DNA from: J088 sp003695505 [NCBI: Candidatus Dadabacteria bacterium] | GTDB taxonomy: Bacteria; J088 | Length of the DNA stretch: 5,783 nucleotides | Assembly (NCBI GenBank): GCA_003695505.1 | Contig: RFIY01000194.1 | Location: 1-5,783, forward strand | Direction: 5' to 3' | Position numbers and translations under genes: made by a program | The notes under the pieces: model-generated | Told to the model about the DNA's origin: nothing | Seen by the model: only the letters and a program-made list of their open reading frames with translations | Database searches by the model: none | Part shown: one piece after another, positions 1 through 5,783 of the stretch | Numbering within the stretch: position 1 is the first letter of the stretch | Layout of the letters: the number at the start of each line of letters is the position of its first letter

Positions 1-2931
1 CGCTTCTGGCAGACGTGGGTGCATCGCGTCGGCCCCGTACCGCCGTGGGTCAAACCGGAGGAGCTCCCCGACAAGATCAAGCTGTCGATCGACCGCGACA
101 CCCTGCTCGGCATCGCCCGGGAACTGGTGCAGAAAGCAGGCAGTCTGTCGCCTGAGCAGCTCGAGTTCGAGGTGCGGATCGGTTCTGAAGCGTTCGCGGT
201 GCGGCCGGACGACCCGCTTGCGCCGGAAGAGGCGCTGCGTGCGGACGAGCCGGGCAAGGCGCTGCTGACTGCCTTCGTGCCCTGGTTGCTGCAAACCTGG
301 GAGCAGGAGCGAGTGCGCAGCGAACGCATGAGTTTCGACGGTCTGCTGACGACGTTGGCGCGTGCGCTGCAGCGGTCGCCGGCGCTGGGCGAAGCGATTG
401 CCCGGCAGTGGCCGTTGCTGTTCATCGACGAATGTCAGGATACCGATCCGACACAGTGGCAGATCTTCGAAGCGATTTACGGGACGCCGCGCGCTGTGCG
501 GACCGCCGTGGTGATGGTCGGAGATCCGAAGCAGTCCATCTATCGTTTCCGCGGCGCCGATTTGCGTACCTTCCTCGAACTGCGCAATCGCCCGGGCCTG
601 CGCTGCTATACGCTCGACGTGAATTTCCGCAGCGATCCGTGCCTGCTGGAGGCGGTCAACACGCTCTTTGCCGATGAACCCGGCAAGCCCGGCGCGCTGG
701 ACATCGACGAACAGCATCGTCTGCCGTACCAGCCACTGCGTCCGGCCTGGCATCGACGCGCCGTCGTCAGGGACGATGAACAACTGCGTGGGATGAACCT
801 GACCTACTTGCGTGATGCGGAAGCCAAAATTCCCGACTGGCTCGCAGCCCGAATCGTCACGCTCCTCGACGGCCGGGCGACCGTGCAGGAGGAGAAGACC
901 GAAAACGGCCCGGTCCAGTCGCGGCCGTTGCGCCCCTCCGATATCGCAATCCTGACCGGCACGCGCGACCAGGCGCGAGACATTCAGAAGGTCCTGGAAC
1001 GTGCCGGCCTGCCCGTGGCCTCGGCGGTGCGCGACAGCGTCTTCGCCAGTCCCGAAGCCCTCGACTGGCTCGCGGCATGGCGGGCGCTGTTGCAGCAGAA
1101 TCGCGAGACGATCGGCGCGCTTGCGCCGACCCGCCTCGTCCGGCTGTCGGCCGATCGGATGCCGGCGGCGCTTGACGATCTGCAGCAGCGTGTCGCCCGC
1201 CTGCGTGCCCGTTACTGGACGATCGGCGCACTGACCCGCGCCCTGTTGTCCGGCGAACTGTGCATGGCAAACGATGAGTCCGCGTCGCTCGCCAGTTTGC
1301 TGATCCGTGAGCAGGGCGGTCTGCGGGTCTGGACGAACTACCGGCACCTGGCCGCCCTGACGATCGAAACGGCCGTGCGGCACCACTGGTCGCTGCCCGA
1401 TGTCGTGACCTGGCTGGAAAAGCGCGTCAGTCGCGGCGAATCGGACGGTGACGATGCCGCACTGCTGCAGATCGATCGGGACGACGATGCGATCCGACTG
1501 ATGACGGTGCATATGGCCAAGGGCCTTGAATGGCCGGTCGTCTTTTGCCCGTATCTTTGGAAAAGTGAGGGGCTTCTCTTGCATAATCCGGCATGGTTGC
1601 TCCACCGCGGAGAATTGGGCAGTGCAGGACGAAGGCGATTCCGCTTCGGGGTCCGTGCCAGGGCGGGTCGGTCGAACAAGTTCGATCCCGAGCTGGAACA
1701 GCTGGAAAAGGATGATGAGCACGCCGAAGGCCGGAGACTCTTGTATGTTGCGCTGACGCGCGCGTCGAGCTTTTGCGAAGTCCTGGTACCGTCCTGTTAC
1801 GCCCGCAGAAATTTGCGGCGATTCCGCGAAAGTTCGCCATTGTTCGCGCTCCTGGGCCGTCGCGCCGACATGGGCGAAGCCCACGCAGCCGTTCTGAACA
1901 CAGACGTGAACGTCGAAGACTCGATTCCTGGGCTGTTCAAGGCCTGGTGCGAACGGTACGGGCAGGCGCACACGCAATGCCGGCAGGCGAATCCGCCCAC
2001 GGCTGTGCCGCACTGGCGGCGTCCGCCTCTTGTCGGGCAACTGGTTGCGCCGGCCCGCATTGCGCTGCCGCAGCCGCTGGTCGACAGCCACAGCTACAGC
2101 TCGTGGGCCCATCACGGCGGTCTCGACCGTGTGGCAATGCCCGGCGCCGACGAAGAACCGGGTGCGCCGGAGGTCGATGATCGCTGGTCCGCCTTCCGTC
2201 CCGGGCGGGTTACGGGACTCGCCTGGCATACGTTGCTCGAGCGCTATCTGTGCTTTCCGGAGGCTCGCAGCGACATGGAGCGGCTGATCCGCGACAGTTT
2301 GCCGGCATCGCTTGTCGGCGATGCCGACGTCGCGGTGGCGCAGCTCCGCGAGGGGATGCAGCGCTGGATTTCGACACCGATCGTCGACGGCGAGGCGACA
2401 CTGCGGCTCGATCAATTGCAGCCGTCGCAGGTCTTTTGCGAATGGGAGATCTGTGTGCCGCTGGCCGAACGAACGTCGGTCGGCCGGCTGCTCGAGGCGC
2501 TGGCAACGGGCGAGGACTGGGTGGCCCGGGCGGCCCGGACGATGACCGGCCGTCTTGACGTCGATCGACCGGTGGCCGGATGGATCGAAGGCGTCATCGA
2601 CCTGGTGGCCTGCAGCGAAGCCGGCCACTGGTGGGTCATCGATTACAAGTCGGATGCCGTCACGGCTGCCGGTGTGCCGTCCCCGGCCCAGTTGCAGCAG
2701 CGCATGGCGGATGCCGGCTACCTGATCCAGGTCGCCCTGTACGTGACCTCGCTGCGACGGTACCTGCGCGTCCGCGGTGCGGGCGACATCACGATTCATC
2801 CAGTCTGGTTGTTTTTGCGTTCCTTCGGCGCGCCGGATATTCCGGACGCTGGAGTCTGCCGCATCCCGATGCCTCCAGAACGGCTGGATCGCATCGAACA
2901 GGCGCTGTTTGCCGAAAGGGAAGAGCGATGA
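1..2931 (+). CDS. recB: RecBCD (exonuclease V) subunit RecB: 3'-5' helicase and nuclease, 5'-truncated by the window edge
   Basis: RecB is the slow 3'-5' helicase and only nuclease of RecBCD, which resects double-strand breaks and loads RecA. The frame is open to base 1, so about 976 codons are visible against roughly 1180 in E. coli. The missing part should carry the Walker A motif. Visible superfamily 1A (UvrD/Rep-like) motifs, in order: motif II DECQDTD (427-447), motif III GDPKQSIYRFRGAD (520-561), motif IV LDVNFRS (613-633), motif V TVHMAKGLEW (1504-1533) and motif VI LLYVALTRA (1738-1764, Arg finger codon 1759). The C-terminal RecB-type nuclease is complete: His at 2227 (GLAWHTLLE), Asp at 2599 (GVIDLV), Asp and Lys of IDYKS at 2641 and 2647, then QxxxY (Gln 2728, Tyr 2740). 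These match E. coli H956, D1067, D1080 and K1082, so both activities should be intact. Motif II has Cys where E. coli has Phe. The stop overlaps the recD start. A standalone AddA is less likely given the RecB-like C-terminus and the RecD neighbour. Confidence 0.97.
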   Translation, partial: RFWQTWVHRVGPVPPWVKPEELPDKIKLSIDRDTLLGIARELVQKAGSLSPEQLEFEVRIGSEAFAVRPDDPLAPEEALRADEPGKALLTAFVPWLLQTWEQERVRSERMSFDGLLTTLARALQRSPALGEAIARQWPLLFIDECQDTDPTQWQIFEAIYGTPRAVRTAVVMVGDPKQSIYRFRGADLRTFLELRNRPGLRCYTLDVNFRSDPCLLEAVNTLFADEPGKPGALDIDEQHRLPYQPLRPAWHRRAVVRDDEQLRGMNLTYLRDAEAKIPDWLAARIVTLLDGRATVQEEKTENGPVQSRPLRPSDIAILTGTRDQARDIQKVLERAGLPVASAVRDSVFASPEALDWLAAWRALLQQNRETIGALAPTRLVRLSADRMPAALDDLQQRVARLRARYWTIGALTRALLSGELCMANDESASLASLLIREQGGLRVWTNYRHLAALTIETAVRHHWSLPDVVTWLEKRVSRGESDGDDAALLQIDRDDDAIRLMTVHMAKGLEWPVVFCPYLWKSEGLLLHNPAWLLHRGELGSAGRRRFRFGVRARAGRSNKFDPELEQLEKDDEHAEGRRLLYVALTRASSFCEVLVPSCYARRNLRRFRESSPLFALLGRRADMGEAHAAVLNTDVNVEDSIPGLFKAWCERYGQAHTQCRQANPPTAVPHWRRPPLVGQLVAPARIALPQPLVDSHSYSSWAHHGGLDRVAMPGADEEPGAPEVDDRWSAFRPGRVTGLAWHTLLERYLCFPEARSDMERLIRDSLPASLVGDADVAVAQLREGMQRWISTPIVDGEATLRLDQLQPSQVFCEWEICVPLAERTSVGRLLEALATGEDWVARAARTMTGRLDVDRPVAGWIEGVIDLVACSEAGHWWVIDYKSDAVTAAGVPSPAQLQQRMADAGYLIQVALYVTSLRRYLRVRGAGDITIHPVWLFLRSFGAPDIPDAGVCRIPMPPERLDRIEQALFAEREER
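2916..2931 (+). promoter_or_regulatory. recD ribosome binding site and ATGA stop/start overlap
   Basis: A purine-rich run (AAGGGAAG, 2916-2923) lies 4 bases before the recD ATG at 2928, inside the last codons of recB. The recB stop TGA (2929-2931) shares two bases with that ATG. This arrangement usually lets terminating ribosomes re-initiate, which would keep the two RecBCD subunits in balanced amounts. The spacing and overlap are read directly; coupling is inferred. Confidence 0.7.
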
Positions 2932-4793
2932 GCGCCGCCGACCCGCTGTTGCGTCTGGTGGAGGAGGGCGTCGTGAAACCGGCCACGGCGCGGCTGGCCC
3001 GGTTCGCCGTGCGCCGTTTCGACGGTGATGCGGACCTGCTCCCCGTGATCGCCCGCCTCCTCGAACTGGGTTTCGAAGGGCAGTCGCTCGTTCGCATCGA
3101 GGAGCTTGCGGCCGAACTGCAGATCGAGCAGGACGTCATTGCCGCCGCAGCCGACTGGCTGGACCGGGCCATGGTCTGGGCGGGGCCTGCAGATGAGCAA
3201 CGTCCTGCGCCGGCTCGACGTCGCCCGAACGGGCTCTATCTGGGCGGCGCGGACGAGCTGGAGCAGCGCATTGCCGCCGCGTTGCTCGCGCGCGCTGTCG
3301 AAGATCCTGTGGAAGAACTGGAGCGAGCAAAACGGCTCATCGGCGCGCTGGATCGTGAGCCGCGAGCGCCCAATCGTCTGCAGCGTCGCGCGATCGCGCT
3401 GGCGGCGCGCCGCCGACTCGTGCTGCTCGCCGGCGGACCCGGAACCGGCAAGACGTTTACGGTCGCCCATATGCTGCGCCTGCTCTGGACCTGTGATCCG
3501 GGCCGCTCCCGCACGATGCTGCTGGCGCCGACGGGCAAAGCGGCATCGCGTCTGGGCGAATCGATCATCGGCGAGCTGCAGGCATTCGACGATCCGGAAC
3601 TCGATCGCGAACGGCTGCGCTTGACGGCGGCATCGGCGTCGACGATCCATCGCGTGTTGTTCGGTCGGGGGCAGGCCGGCGAAATCCAGTATCTGGAAGA
3701 CGCCGACCTGGTGATCGTCGACGAAATGTCGATGGTTTCCCTGGGGTTGTTCGATGCGCTGCTCGCACAGATCCCGTCCCATGCGCGACTGATTCTGATC
3801 GGCGATCCGCGGCAACTGGCCTCGGTCGAAGCGGGAACCGTGCTTGCCGATCTGGTCCGGGCGGCTTCGCGCGATGGCGTCCCGGCCTGGACAACACAGA
3901 TGCGCGAGGCTCTCGGGATCAGTGATGACGATCCCGAAGCCGTACCGGCGGCCGCCGACACGCCGCTGGCCGACACGCTCGTCGTGCTGCGGGAATCACG
4001 TCGTTTCCGACCGGACGGAGACATCGGACGACTGTCGCTGGCGCTCGAGCGAGCTGGCGACGGTGGTACCGCGACGGACGAAGCGGTGGCGCGCGCATTG
4101 AGCCTCTGTGCGGAACGCCGGACCGATGAGCCACTGCACCCCGAACGTGCCGAGTTGGCCTGGCTTCCTGCCGAATCCGACAGCGCCGGTGTCGAGCCGT
4201 GGCTGCCGACGATCGAACAACTGTTCACGCCGCTTGCGCACGCAGAGCGTGTCGAGGATGCGCTGTCGCACCTGGGCGTCTCGATCGTACTCAGCCCCGT
4301 GCGTGAAGGACCCTGGGGCACGCTCACCCTCGCGGAGTGGATGGCAGCACGCATCGAACGGCAGGCGCGCTGGGCGCCGGTGATCGTCACGCACAATGAC
4401 TACGAGTACGACGTCTTCAACGGTGATCTCGGCGTGCGTCGATGCCGCAACCGCGACGGCCTGCTCTATGTGCGCGGCGGGACGTCTGGAAAGGCGAGGT
4501 CGATTCCGGCCGACGAAGTCCGGTTTGATGACGCCTGGGCGCTGACGATTCACAAGAGCCAGGGCTCCGAATTCGATCACGTCTGGTTGTTTCTGCCGCC
4601 GCTCGAGGGGCCGGGGGCGGTCAGCGAACGGCAGCGCAGCCTGCTGACCCGGGAACTGCTCTACACGGGCATGACCCGCGCCAAGAAGAGGCTGACGATC
4701 GTCGGTCCGGCGGAGACGATCGAACACATGATCCGCACGCCGATCCGCCGCGCCAGCGGCCTGGTCGAGCGGCTGCGCGAACTGGGCTCCTGA
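2928..4793 (+). CDS. recD: RecBCD (exonuclease V) subunit RecD: 5'-3' helicase
   Basis: RecD is the fast 5'-3' superfamily 1B helicase of RecBCD and regulates RecB nuclease behaviour. The product is 621 residues (E. coli RecD is 608), so it is full length. After an N-terminal helical domain that contacts the partner subunits come: Walker A GGPGTGKT (residues ~169-176, Lys175, near E. coli Lys177), motif Ia APTGKAASRL, Walker B IVDEMSM (Asp265, Glu266), motif III GDPRQLASVEAG (from residue 292), an FNGDLGV segment as in E. coli, motif V TIHKSQGSEFDH (from 540) and motif VI LLYTGMTRAKKRL (Tyr579, Arg584). The ATG at 2928 is chosen because it overlaps the recB stop as ATGA, has an AAGGGA-type ribosome site a few bases upstream inside recB, and gives an E. 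coli-like length. The same frame is open to an ATG at 2580, but that would lie deep inside recB. The overlap implies co-transcription and translational coupling. RecD2 of RecBC-lacking bacteria is unlikely, because the protein lacks the long N-terminal extension and sits next to recB. Confidence 0.97.
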   Translation: MSAADPLLRLVEEGVVKPATARLARFAVRRFDGDADLLPVIARLLELGFEGQSLVRIEELAAELQIEQDVIAAAADWLDRAMVWAGPADEQRPAPARRRPNGLYLGGADELEQRIAAALLARAVEDPVEELERAKRLIGALDREPRAPNRLQRRAIALAARRRLVLLAGGPGTGKTFTVAHMLRLLWTCDPGRSRTMLLAPTGKAASRLGESIIGELQAFDDPELDRERLRLTAASASTIHRVLFGRGQAGEIQYLEDADLVIVDEMSMVSLGLFDALLAQIPSHARLILIGDPRQLASVEAGTVLADLVRAASRDGVPAWTTQMREALGISDDDPEAVPAAADTPLADTLVVLRESRRFRPDGDIGRLSLALERAGDGGTATDEAVARALSLCAERRTDEPLHPERAELAWLPAESDSAGVEPWLPTIEQLFTPLAHAERVEDALSHLGVSIVLSPVREGPWGTLTLAEWMAARIERQARWAPVIVTHNDYEYDVFNGDLGVRRCRNRDGLLYVRGGTSGKARSIPADEVRFDDAWALTIHKSQGSEFDHVWLFLPPLEGPGAVSERQRSLLTRELLYTGMTRAKKRLTIVGPAETIEHMIRTPIRRASGLVERLRELGS

Positions 4794-4827
4794 TCTGAGC
4801 GGCCTCCCTTAGGATCCGGCAGATGGA

Positions 4828-4850
4828 GCGCCCATGTGAATGTGCGCCCA
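4828..4850. repeat. Direct repeat GCGCCCA, two copies 16 bp apart
   Basis: GCGCCCA occurs at 4828-4834 and again at 4844-4850, just upstream of the predicted -35 box. The first copy runs into the first CATGTGAAT repeat, sharing the bases CA. Position upstream of a promoter is compatible with an activator or repressor half-site pair, but the repeat is short and may be chance in GC-rich DNA. Confidence 0.4.
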
Positions 4851-4868
4851 CTTACTTGACATGTGAAT
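4833..4868. repeat. Direct repeat CATGTGAAT, two copies flanking and overlapping the -35 box
   Basis: The nine bases CATGTGAAT occur identically at 4833-4841 and 4860-4868, start to start 27 bp. The second copy supplies the last two bases of the -35 hexamer and runs into the spacer; the first lies just upstream of the promoter. Two identical 9-mers within a 117-bp gap suggest a regulator binding site. No particular regulator can be named from sequence alone. Confidence 0.5.
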
Positions 4869-4884
4869 CGGCTTCATCTATGCT
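4856..4884 (+). promoter_or_regulatory. Sigma70-type promoter for the AurF-like gene
   Basis: TTGACA at 4856-4861 is a perfect -35 consensus. It is followed after exactly 17 bp by TATGCT at 4879-4884, a good -10 hexamer (four of six to TATAAT, with the key T-A-T start). Transcription would begin near 4891, leaving a leader of about 20 bases before the ATG at 4911. The surrounding DNA is locally AT-richer than the genes. This makes the downstream gene a transcription unit independent of recBD. Start site and strength are inferred. Confidence 0.65.
4864..4876. promoter_or_regulatory. Imperfect palindrome between -35 and -10 (possible operator)
   Basis: TGAATCGGCTTCA reads as TGAA and TTCA arms around a five-base centre, with five of six symmetric positions pairing. 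It lies entirely in the promoter spacer, where a bound repressor would block RNA polymerase. It overlaps the second CATGTGAAT repeat. The symmetry is visible; operator function is a guess, as short palindromes arise by chance. Confidence 0.3.
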
Positions 4885-4899
4885 CAAGCTGGTCGGGTC

Positions 4900-4904
4900 A
4901 GGAG
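4900..4904 (+). promoter_or_regulatory. Shine-Dalgarno site of the AurF-like gene
   Basis: AGGAG sits six bases before the ATG at 4911, ideal spacing, and decides the start. The only other possible in-frame start upstream, GTG at 4863, lies before the predicted transcription start, and an in-frame TGA at 4857-4859 closes the frame beyond it. Confidence 0.8.
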
Positions 4905-4910
4905 TGGATC

Positions 4911-5783
4911 ATGAGCGAAGTTCGTGTTCACATCGAACCTCAGCTTTCTCGCAGGCTCAACGACAGCAGCGCGCGGCGGCGGTTTTATCCCTATGATGAT
5001 CACATCATCGACTGGTCGGTCCCCATTGACGATACACATGTCTATATGCCGGACGGGTACAGCGTCGTCGATGGCACGCCGGTCGCCGATGCGCTGACAC
5101 TTGCCGAAAAGAGCTTTCTGACGCGCTGGGAAGCGACCTGCTTCTTGCGCAACAACCACATTGGTGAACACATCCTCAATCAGTCCTTGCTGGCCCTGTT
5201 GCACAAGACAAACCCGTACGACCCAGCGTGGCGTTATATGCTCCACGAGGTTGCCGAGGAATGTCAGCATATGAAGATGTTCAATCAGTGGGTGCGCATC
5301 AACCCGGATATCCGCACGAAGGGGCTGGGACAGGATGTCTGGGGCGTGCCGGTGTCGATGCTGGCGCCGGTCATTGCGACACGGTTTCCGGTGATCCTCT
5401 GGACGCTGACGCTGACGTTCGAGGTCTTTGGGGACGATTTTGCCAGGCGGGCCGCGCGGCGGCAGCCCGAGAACATCCACCCGATCATCCGGCAGATCGG
5501 GCGCACGCACATGGTCGAGGAGGCACGCCATATCGCGTTCGCCGAGGAGTGGCTGCGCAACCAGGTGCCGAAGTTGCCGCGCCTGCAGCGCGTTGGCCTC
5601 AACCGCCTGATCGAAACGATTCTCGAACGGGCGATCCGGATCGGCCTGCCGGAGCGCTACAGCACGCAGATTGCGCATCTGGTCAGTTACGAAAGTTTCC
5701 GGGCCGGCCTGCGCGGCGATCACCGGCGACGCCTGATCGCCGGCATCTACGCGCCGCTTGCGAAGCAGCTCGCAGAACTGGGC
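4911..5783 (+). CDS. AurF-family ferritin-like diiron oxygenase, 3'-truncated by the window edge
   Basis: 291 residues are visible and the frame runs off the right edge; family members are commonly about 300-340 residues, so only the C-terminal tail is probably missing. The AurF/CmlI family uses a carboxylate- and His-bridged diiron centre in a helical bundle to oxidise substrates with O2; AurF and CmlI convert arylamines to nitro groups. The seven ligands known in AurF (E101, E136, H139, E196, H223, E227, H230) have plausible counterparts here at similar spacing: E86 (HIGEHILNQ), E117 and H120 (EECQH), E171 (LTFEVFGDD), then H200, E204 and H207 in HMVEEARH, the HxxxExxH signature. The N-terminal IDWSVPIDD segment also resembles the family. 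No signal peptide is evident, so it is probably cytoplasmic. Residues ~147-170 are hydrophobic but fit a bundle helix better than a membrane span. The ATG is fixed by AGGAG six bases upstream. Substrate is unknown: N-oxygenation is only one possibility, and many family members are uncharacterised. Another ferritin-like metalloenzyme family is a less likely alternative. Confidence 0.85.
   Translation, partial: MSEVRVHIEPQLSRRLNDSSARRRFYPYDDHIIDWSVPIDDTHVYMPDGYSVVDGTPVADALTLAEKSFLTRWEATCFLRNNHIGEHILNQSLLALLHKTNPYDPAWRYMLHEVAEECQHMKMFNQWVRINPDIRTKGLGQDVWGVPVSMLAPVIATRFPVILWTLTLTFEVFGDDFARRAARRQPENIHPIIRQIGRTHMVEEARHIAFAEEWLRNQVPKLPRLQRVGLNRLIETILERAIRIGLPERYSTQIAHLVSYESFRAGLRGDHRRRLIAGIYAPLAKQLAELG

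Larger units (their letters stand above)
4794..4910. other. Intergenic region between recD and the AurF-like gene
   Basis: These 117 bases contain no supported gene. The first ~35 bases after the recD stop show no GC-rich hairpin followed by a T run, so I call no intrinsic terminator. Transcription from recD may read through or end by Rho. The second half holds short direct repeats, a sigma70-type promoter, an imperfect palindrome and a ribosome binding site, all oriented toward the downstream gene. Confidence 0.8.

Noticed and set aside
1526-2558. Several plus-strand frames of 76-135 codons inside recB
   Set aside because: They lie within the continuous RecB frame, lack recognisable domains, and have the skewed composition of out-of-frame GC-rich DNA.
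2580-2927. Possible N-terminal extension of RecD to the in-frame ATG at 2580
   Set aside because: It would overlap the RecB nuclease domain by about 350 bases. The extra sequence is Arg- and Pro-rich with no resemblance to RecD, and the ATGA junction with a ribosome site gives a normal-length protein.
2796-4396. Long minus-strand open frames (339 and 386 codons) opposite recD
   Set aside because: They are mirror frames of a well-supported RecD with low-complexity Arg, Ser and Ala-rich products and no recognisable motifs.
4801-4834. Possible terminator hairpin around GGATCC after recD
   Set aside because: The palindrome is only six bases, no longer stem could be paired by eye, and no T run follows.
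5349-5424. Hydrophobic stretch in the AurF-like protein (residues ~147-170) as a transmembrane segment
   Set aside because: It contains Arg158 and two prolines and leads directly into the proposed metal ligand E171, so it fits a buried helix of the diiron bundle better than a membrane span.
4884-5723. A 279-codon open frame on the minus strand opposite the AurF-like gene
   Set aside because: It lies entirely antisense to a gene with clear family motifs and shows no recognisable domain. Long antisense frames are expected in high-GC coding DNA.

Overview
The window is high-GC coding DNA. The encoded proteins and gene order suggest a proteobacterium, most likely a high-GC gammaproteobacterium. 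A recB-recD pair is typical of that group, but nothing here identifies a genus. All three genes are on the + strand and almost every base is accounted for.

Positions 1-2931 hold the C-terminal ~976 codons of recB, cut at the left edge of the window. Helicase motifs II to VI and the complete C-terminal nuclease domain are visible. Positions 2928-4793 hold an intact recD of 621 codons, which overlaps the recB stop by an ATGA junction. Together they encode two of the three subunits of the RecBCD (exonuclease V) machine, which processes double-strand breaks: RecB is the 3'-5' helicase and nuclease, RecD the 5'-3' helicase. The third subunit gene, recC, normally lies upstream of recB and would be outside the window.

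A 117-bp intergenic gap (4794-4910) follows. It has no recognisable intrinsic terminator. It does contain a very good sigma70-type promoter (TTGACA, 17 bp, TATGCT), short direct repeats, and an imperfect palindrome between the two promoter hexamers. A short leader and a clear Shine-Dalgarno site lead into the third gene.

From 4911 to the right edge runs the first 291 codons of a ferritin-like diiron oxygenase of the AurF (p-aminobenzoate N-oxygenase-like) family. All seven expected metal ligands can be proposed. It appears to be a separate transcription unit, and its substrate cannot be read from the sequence. The repair genes look ordinary. The part worth a second look is the regulated-looking promoter and the AurF-like gene of unknown substrate. 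I see no clear sign of a wholly new system, mobile element, CRISPR array or RNA gene.
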